Part shown: one piece after another, positions 59,204 to 64,000 of the stretch | How positions within the stretch are numbered: the stretch's first letter is position 1 | Layout: the number at the start of each line of letters is the position of its first letter | Assembly: GCA_037903475.1 (NCBI GenBank) | Contig: JBAJFG010000384.1 | Span: 1,991,001 to 2,055,000, forward strand | Length of the DNA stretch: 64,000 nucleotides | Source of the DNA: Ancylostoma caninum | Taxonomy: Eukaryota; Nematoda; Chromadorea; Rhabditida; Ancylostomatidae | Reading direction: 5' to 3' | Notes under the pieces: generated by a model | Told to the model about the DNA's origin: nothing | Seen by the model: only the letters and a program-made list of their open reading frames with translations | Database searches by the model: none | Program-made: the position numbers and the translations under genes

Positions 59204-60364
59204 TTGAGTTGGTGAAAGTTCTGCAACACCTTTTATTTTCTTTACTAAAACGCGAAGCAGCTTGACAGGTGGGATTTCATGTCGGTACAAAGTACTACGT
59301 TCTCGAACCCTTTAAGTGAAAGGCATTCGACGAAGCCTCTATCCGTATTTGAGTATCAATGCTTTCTCTTAGTCGAGTCTCCTTTGTCCATTGTTGTTTC
59401 CTGCAATGACGTCCTGTAACAACTGCCGATGCCAATAAATGTGATGCGTCTGAAGAGAACGTTATTCACCATTTGACGGCTCCCTTGGTACCGGAGCTTC
59501 GAGTCTGTCGAAATAAAGCTTGAAAGTCACACACGGCCTAGATATGCGTCACCGTTAATAATGATGATTTGCAGGACGTCCTGAAGGTGACGTCGGATGT
59601 CGACAGCTGCAGGTTTGCGAAGACACTCTAGTGCGACTATGCGACCGTCATCAACCATCTCGAATTTAGCAAAAGTGTCCTGACATGAGTACGCGTGTTG
59701 TGCGACTCAGACGTCTCATGTCGGGTGAGCATAGAGGAGTCCCTGTTTCTCCCCCACATGGGAAGGACTTTCAGAAGTACGCGAACAACGAAACCACTTC
59801 CAGAACAGTCAAAAGTAGACCCGCCCGAAAAAGAGATTTTTTATGCTGTTGGTAGAGCCACAAGAATGAGAATTGCTTTACCACGAGTTCCTAATTAGTG
59901 GCACCACAACGATGAGCGATCCCAGCGCTACCCAACTCCAGAAGTTGGCAGGTGCCATCCTCGAAAAACGTTAAAACGAGCAAATGTTCATCTTCTGCGA
60001 GACAGTCTCACGCGCACTTTGCAAGCACAAGAATCGCTGTTGGGAAGTTCTGTCACACCTACCTATTCATCAAACCTGGCCCCGTCGGACTGTCACCTTC
60101 TCCTGACCATGAGCAACCACCTGCGGAAAATGAGGCTCAGCAATTAAGGTAGACTCGAAAGTGATGTGTCAGAGTCTTTCGATCCTTAGCCTCCGAGTTT
60201 TGGTAGGAAGGGAAAGAGAACCTACCCAAAAGATGGATGAAAGTATCACAGTAATGATAAATATAGTATTAACTGAGATTTTGTGTAGAGCCACAAGAAT
60301 TTAGTGAAGAAGTCCATTTTCAAAGAATTCGGTGTGAGTGTTGCAGAACTTTTTCACCAACCCT
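59204..60364 (+). mobile_element. decayed mariner upstream of the methyltransferase exons
   Basis: Terminal inverted repeats TTGGTGAAAGTTCTGCAACA (left) and the complement ending TTCACCAA (right, to about 60,360). The inside has plus-strand mariner transposase fragments: NNDDLQDVLK and YATVINHLE (helix-turn-helix part), KVDPPEKEIFYAV (before the second catalytic residue), and SNLAPSDCHLLLTMSNHLR, which corresponds to SPDLAPSDYHLFRSMSNHLR. Several stops and frame changes show it is inactive. Confidence 0.88.
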
Positions 60365-60459
60365 ATAATTTCAACTTGGCTTCAATAACCGTGACATGAG
60401 CACTCTGAATATACGAAGATGGAAGTGAATGTGTATGTATATATAGTGCTGTAGACAGA

Positions 60460-60618
60460 AGTATAGGAAACTCCAAAAGTACGTAGACAAGAGTCGAGAC
60501 CGCGGCGCGGCTCTCTTGGGCAGAGGCGCACACTATGCTGAGCTCCCATGACTCTGCCCAAGAGAGCCGCGCCGCGGTTCCAACTTTTGTCCGCGTACAT
60601 TTGGAGTTCCCTGTATGT
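60460..60618. repeat. GC-rich palindromic element, copy C
   Basis: Ends GTATAGGAAACTCCAAAAG and TTTGGAGTTCCCTGTATG, with the GCGGCGCGGCTCTCTTGGGC arms. Its core (GCGCACACTATGCTGAGCTC) is inverted relative to copies A and B. It starts about 100 bases after the mariner. Confidence 0.85.
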
Positions 60619-61006
60619 CCGCAACACTTGTGCTCCCCCACGTCATTATCATTAACAAGAAGATCATTGATTAACATGTTAGACATAACTGCGTATCACG
60701 GTCGAACGTTGTCTTCACTCATCTCTAACATGTCGACTCATGATCAGCTTGCTGGAGATAACGACGCGGAATGACGTGGAAGATTCTGAGCGTCGCGGAG
60801 ATCAAGAATTTCAAGAAAACATTTCCACTGGATCGGCTACGTCCAATTAACAACGGCCACTAGGGCCAATCAAAAGAAATTCCTTCTCCCACGTGAAGGA
60901 AGGCTACCGCTCACGCGATCAGAGCTTTCCAAAAGTCGATAGACTTACTCGGGAGGATACAGGATCTGCTAAATCTGTCCACCTTTTTTCTGCATCGTAT
61001 GCGGAG

Positions 61007-61069
61007 TATGCGAGCGAAGCCAGCATCAGTAGAAGTGTGGAAGTCCGGCGTTAGCCGGACGACCAGACT

Positions 61070-61119
<50 letters not shown>

Positions 61120-61450
61120 GAAAAAAAAAACACGACTCAACCGATCCGAACAAGATATTGCATGTAGGTCCGTCGGGGGTCGGCGTCGGTTATATCCTAA
61201 TTTTTACTTGATTCTATCAACTAGCTTGTCGATTTCATCGATTTTTCGTGAATCTTTCGCAAGGAATGGCAGGAGCATGCCTACTACGGTTCCTTAATAT
61301 GCTGATCACGGACACGACAACTTGGAACGGCAATATCGATTTATTGGGTTTGTCGTTTTTTCCCTACTTTCGCTCAGGAGTCAGTAGAGCCATCTCTACT
61401 ATCTCAGACATTCAGAGTTTGGAGCGCCGGCCCACACCGTTTCTCGCGGC
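61007..61450 (+). repeat. composite repeat: hairpin module copy 2, (TA)n, diverged 117-base-type units
   Basis: The hairpin module (GGAAGTCCGGCGTTAGCCGG, ending CCAGACTGGTAT) runs straight into about 24 TA units (to about 61,118). Then comes CAACCGATCCGAACAAGAT and one or two diverged units resembling the ABCG-intron tandem repeat (CGATTTATTGGGTTTGTCG, GAGCATGCCTACTACGG). The order parallels 28,845-29,880. Confidence 0.7.
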
Positions 61451-63438
61451 ATGACACCTGCGGGACAAACTCAAAAATGGGCGGAGTTGGCACGTCTATT
61501 CCACCGTTGGTTGCGCCTTATCTTGCATTTGACTTGCCGGGATTCTGCAATGGGGATAGGAGGGTTGAGGCAGATCATGTGCTACTGGAACTAATGACCA
61601 CAAAAATAGTACAAAAATGATTTCGCAGTTCAGGCACGTTTGTGCTTCCTGCGCCAGCACTCGACGAGCCGGACATCTGCGGCGAGCCGGATTTCCCGTC
61701 CGCGCCGCGTCGGCGCGCGACCCCATCCCGCACATCTTGTCTGGCCAAACGGTACGCTGGCCCACAGTTTCAATCGAGCCTCAGTTAGTCAGACAAGTCC
61801 CGCAGGGCTCGTATAATCTCAGCCGCAGCGCAGAGTAAACTAAGCTTTCACAGCCGTCTTCCGGCTTATATACACTTCGGCTGCCACGTGGCAATGGAGA
61901 AAAAACAGGGTGCACGAATACCTGCATATATTGTGGCTCATGCGCGCTCACGGCAGGTTTTCCTGCTCGGTTCGCACCCTCAGCGATTATTCCCGCTCCA
62001 CCCGCGACTACCTCACAGAAGCCTGCATCGGCCCAAAGTGGGCGGATTCACCGGCGCTCCAAACGCCCGGTTGCTCAGTGACGGGTAAAAACATGTTCAT
62101 TGAAGTCCTCCAACATGTTGTACATAGGCTTTTAGAAGGTTTTAGAAGAATTCATCAAACAAATGGCTCTACCAAACGTTTTCTCAAAAATCGGTGAAAA
62201 AGGCGGGAATGAAGCTGATCACCAAGATGGTGAACAATTTGGTGATCCCACAAATAATAAATCAATTTGAGAGAGGACGTTCTAGCAGGAAGGTAGCGCT
62301 GTCGCATGGGAAATGTTAATTCGGATATGTAAAGGAGCGCGAAGCCAGCTGCACTTCTTTGACCTAACAATTGATGAGCTTGAAATAATTTCTTTTTTGA
62401 CTTAACAACTGAAATCACTTTTTTTTGAAAAGAGACTTGAGGACAGCACTATTAAGCAAGTTATAGACAGTCATCACTTGGCTATAAGGCGCACCTGGCG
62501 CAGTGGCAAGAGGAACCAGTGAGAGATGGTTCGGTCGTTGCCTCGGATCAGCAAAGTCTACAATTCCTCCAGAAACGGTAAAATATTCCCAGAAAAGTCC
62601 GAGAAGGTGAAACCTTGACTTACAAATCGAGTGGTCATGGAAGTGAAGGTTCAGGGCATATGCACATCCAGACGCAATTTTATCCTTAGCCTTGCGGTAG
62701 TTTTTTTTTTTAAAGTTCTGAGACAATTGCCAGACTTTGCAAAAGAAGATGTCCATCTAGTAATTTTTTGTTAAAATGCTAGCAAACCCTTCTGCTGAGA
62801 GAACCCTCTCTACATTCAATGCCGCTAGAATTTATGCCCAAGTGCTTTACGGCAGATCTGTGACGTCAAAATCGTTGAGATCTCATGTGTGAAGAAGTAA
62901 TACAAACAGGCAGGCCTCTCGCAAACAGCATCATTTGCAGACTCTTTGCGGGCCCTTATGTAGGTAGAGATTATTCCACTCGAGTGATGATATTCGCACA
63001 GCTCTGCGAGCTCATGGCGCAGGCCGTTAACGGACCAGAATTAGCGCCATCCGGCAGATGTCTTTCACTGTAAATGTCTCATCATCCACACTCCTGGGTC
63101 CACATTCCTAAACAAGACACGGCCATGTTTCAATCCATATGCGTTCTCGTCTTTGTATAAACCAGCACTCCTACGGGCACTAGCAACAGTTGGAGAAGCC
63201 ACATGAGCTTTTCCGCAATCTCCCATAATCCTCCCTAGGGCGGGTTCGTTATAGTGTCACAGTGGTATCTCCACGGCAAAAGCAGTTGAGAAAGTTGTCG
63301 CCGGGCGATATGTCGTGACTGTATACTGTTGCGACTGATTTTAACGAGGCTTGCGGGTTTAGACATTTAGGCGTAGCGAAAAAGTGAGGAATGAAAGTCA
63401 TATGGCCAGATCTATGCCGCGACGTCGCCGACGTGTGT
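61451..63438. other. no supported gene
   Basis: 61.6-62.05 kb is moderately GC-rich with open frames on both strands but no motif. The missing N-terminal methyltransferase exons were looked for here on the minus strand and not found. Confidence 0.4.
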
Positions 63439-63442
63439 TTAA

Positions 63443-63838
63443 GGGCAGTGTGTCACCTCGTTTTGTCGGTCGTAGACGCCAACAGAGTCGAGATCTGCTC
63501 GTAACGCTGATTATAATGATGCATGACAAAACGCTAAAAGGCTATGAAAATCGCAGGTTTTTGGAGGCTCCAAAAGTGCAGTTACACCTGGCAGAGCGGT
63601 CCTGTGAGTGTGTTGGATGCCCGACCAACACGTTTGTACGTGTCTGATCGATAAGATCAACGCCTTCACGCGTCCGCTCAGCTCGACAAACTGTTCCAAA
63701 TTCCGTCCCGAATATCGTTTAAAAAACGGGTTCACAGACCGCTTTGTAACATTTTAGGTATACCACTTGATTCAGGGCGTCGAGGAGATTCAGAATCCTT
63801 TGAAACCTCAAACACGAAAACGGGGTGATACACTGCCT
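63443..63838. mobile_element. TTAA-flanked MITE 4
   Basis: Starts GGGCAGTGTGTCACCTCGTT and ends with the near complement (AACGGGGTGATACACTGCCT), flanked by TTAA at 63,439-63,442 and 63,839-63,842. Same ends as MITE 3 but 396 bases long. The interior shares the CGATAAGATCAACG block with the repeat at 24.8-25.2 kb. Confidence 0.88.
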
Positions 63839-64000
63839 TTAAAGCGCTGTTCTCAACTAAGCACAAAACCTGACAGACTTTCAGAACTTCCACGGAGTTG
63901 GCCGATTTTCGGATTTTCCGCGGAGTTTTGTTTTTTGTTGGAAGCCGGTTTTTAAACCTTCACAGGAGAATGACATCACCCAACGGCTTCCGCGGAAGTT

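Overview
The window looks like nuclear DNA of a clade V (rhabditid/strongylid-type) nematode. The evidence is compact genes with many short introns ending in TTTCAG-like acceptors, protein-level matches to families best known from Caenorhabditis, degenerate TTAGGC (nematode telomere-type) repeats, and several mariner copies. Only protein-coding genes and repeats were recognised. No rRNA, tRNA or CRISPR array was seen, and nothing looks prokaryotic.

Layout: 3.15-5.4 kb holds broken LINE reverse-transcriptase pieces ending in an (AAAT)n tail. 7.8-10.1 kb (minus) holds the first four exons of an ADCY9/ACY-1-type membrane adenylate cyclase whose catalytic part lies beyond the left edge. 10.9-13.85 kb is a repeat-bearing intergenic region with two interstitial telomere-like blocks. 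13.86-23.56 kb (plus) is a complete 39-exon SPT6 (C. elegans EMB-5) gene, about 1510 residues, with a mariner in intron 1. 23.87-33.3 kb (minus) is a nearly complete ABCG (White-type) half transporter of about 636 residues in 17 exons, arranged tail to tail with SPT6. 33.3-42.3 kb has no supported gene but at least three terminal-inverted-repeat elements. 42.27-43.70 kb (minus) is the 3' end of an unrecognised conserved-looking gene. 44.1-50.15 kb is a repeat complex: mariner remnant, 49-bp-arm palindrome, 1.87-kb inverted repeat with a nested TTAA element, then a 2.9-kb array of a ~50-bp G-rich minisatellite. 51.6-52.9 kb (minus) carries exons of another or the same unrecognised gene. 58.0-58.9 kb (minus) is the 3' end of an NNMT/PNMT/TEMT-type methyltransferase, with a decayed mariner just upstream.

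Functionally the recognised genes are unrelated housekeeping or signalling genes (cAMP synthesis, transcription elongation, membrane transport, small-molecule methylation), so no gene cluster or novel pathway is supported. The unusual content is in the repeats: TTAA-flanked elements with AGGCAG ends (four clear solo copies plus one nested), a three-copy GC-rich ~165-bp palindromic element, mariner elements at different stages of decay, and a minisatellite that is stop-free on one strand in long stretches of all three frames and so produces spurious 500-630-codon ORFs.

Exon boundaries were read by eye from frame, homology and GT/AG (one GC/AG) junctions. Family assignments rest on recognised motifs, not on a database search.
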